Shown: positions 63,281 to 64,000 of the stretch, one piece after another
Position numbering within the stretch: position 1 is the first letter of the stretch
How the letters are laid out: each line of letters opens with the position of its first letter
Source: Streptomyces spororaveus
Lineage (GTDB): Bacteria > Actinomycetota > Actinomycetes > Streptomycetales > Streptomycetaceae
DNA length: 64,000 nt
Assembly: GCF_016755875.1 (NCBI RefSeq)
Contig: NZ_BNED01000005.1
Location: 7,267,501 to 7,331,500, forward strand
Reading direction: 5' to 3'
The notes under the pieces: model-generated
Seen by the model: the letters and a program-made list of their open reading frames with translations, nothing else
What the model was told of the DNA's origin: nothing
Database searches by the model: none
Made by a program: the position numbers and the translations under genes

Positions 63281-64000
63281 TCAGGCCGCCGCATCAAAGG
63301 CGGACTGCCGCGCGCTCGCCCGCCGGGCGACCGAAGCAGGGCCGCGCCGGCCGCGGGAGGCCGTGCTGCGCTTGGGCCGCTCGGACACCGGTGCGGTGAT
63401 GGTGACCGGGATGCCGGAGGGCGCCTGCGCGCCGGTGATGCGGGTCAGGACCTCGTCGCCGGAGTGGATCTGGGTGGTCTGCGGGGTGATGCCCGCGGCC
63501 TGCATGAGGCGTGCCATCTCGCGGCGCTGGTTGGGGGTGACCAGGGTGACGACGCTGCCGGACTCGCCGGCGCGGGCGGTGCGGCCGCCGCGGTGGAGGT
63601 AGTCCTTGGGGTCGGTCGGCGGGTCGACGTTGACGACGAGGTCGAGGTTGTCGACGTGGATGCCGCGGGCCGCGACGTTCGTGGCCACGAGGACGCTGAC
63701 GTGCCCGCTCTTGAACTGGGTGAGGGTACGGGTGCGCTGGGGCTGGGACTTCCCGCCGTGCAGGGCCGCGGCGCGCACCCCGTTGCTCAGCAGGTGTTCG
63801 GTCAGCCTGTCCACGCCGTGCTTGGTGTCCAGGAACATGATCACGCGGCCCTCGCGGGCGGCGATCTCGGTCGTGGCGGCCTGCTTGTCGAAGTTCTGGA
63901 CGTGCAGGACGTGGTGTTCCATCGTGGTGACGGCGCCCTGCGAGGGGTCGACGGAGTGCACGACGGGGTCGGTCAGGTAGCGGCGCACCAGCAGGTCGAC
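63281..64000 (-). CDS. DEAD-box RNA helicase, C-terminal part, cut by window edge
   Basis: The visible 240 residues form the C-terminal RecA-like lobe: VIMFLDTKHGVDRL (motif IV region), LVATNVAARGIHV (motif V) and DYLHRGGRTARAG (motif VI). A basic tail with RRGPASVARR ends the protein. The start lies beyond the window. It probably unwinds RNA at low temperature with CspA. Confidence 0.9.
   Translation of the reverse strand, partial: VDLLVRRYLTDPVVHSVDPSQGAVTTMEHHVLHVQNFDKQAATTEIAAREGRVIMFLDTKHGVDRLTEHLLSNGVRAAALHGGKSQPQRTRTLTQFKSGHVSVLVATNVAARGIHVDNLDLVVNVDPPTDPKDYLHRGGRTARAGESGSVVTLVTPNQRREMARLMQAAGITPQTTQIHSGDEVLTRITGAQAPSGIPVTITAPVSERPKRSTASRGRRGPASVARRASARQSAFDAAA

Overview
The window looks like Streptomyces chromosome, or that of a close relative. 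GC is very high throughout, coding is dense on both strands, many starts are GTG and a few TTG behind strong purine-rich ribosome sites, and genes often meet in ATGA, GTGA or TGATG overlaps. The gene content fits: two rare TTA codons near gene starts, a class III-type lanthipeptide locus, NarL-type two-component genes, PP2C/RsbW-like regulators, DUF5685, and MerR and CspA genes.

Layout. 1-3627 (minus): four genes of the uncharacterised STM4012/4013/4014/4015 type (radical SAM, sulfatase-like hydrolase, ATP-grasp-like, leucine-rich protein). 3793-7545 (plus): two conserved hypotheticals, then a WXG/lysozyme-like secreted operon ending in a lipoprotein. 7553-10586 (minus): a compact lanthipeptide locus with a precursor carrying two tandem SxxSxxC motifs, a lyase-kinase, and a separate LanC-like cyclase. 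10911-18098 (plus): choline-to-glycine-betaine oxidation fused to a betaine ABC importer operon. 18107-26335 (minus): the most striking locus, a 1957-residue NB-ARC/STAND ATPase with about 30 TPRs, a CHAT caspase-like protease and an alpha/beta hydrolase, all in overlapping genes. A ParE-like toxin with a 23-residue partner ORF follows at 26466-26809.

27029-34361 holds two tandem secreted TAP-like peptidases, a PP2C phosphatase, a MASE1 membrane protein and a BNR-repeat secreted protein. 34588-38503 is an MMPL exporter followed by a NarL-type kinase and regulator. 38586-46260 holds housekeeping and accessory singletons: methyltransferase, CtaA, FKBP, a YdhR-like protein, DUF5685, an MFS exporter and a 5'-nucleotidase. 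46446-49853 is a fatty-acid desaturase and its ferredoxin reductase, divergent from a PucR-like regulator, with two 21-bp-spaced direct repeats between them. 50130-53900 is a frameshifted PEP-synthase/rifampin-phosphotransferase-like gene and zapE.

From about 53.9 to 62.4 kb the sequence becomes patchy: an integrase tail, a phosphatase broken by an amber codon and truncated, a headless STAS gene, and two copies of a unit made of a MerR gene plus an about 760-780 nt leader. CspA lies between the copies. The right end (62.4-64 kb) is a cold-shock/RNA neighbourhood: SCO5918-like protein, CBS protein and DEAD-box helicase.

Genes act together mainly within the operons above. Functions rest on motif recognition by eye; no database search was run.
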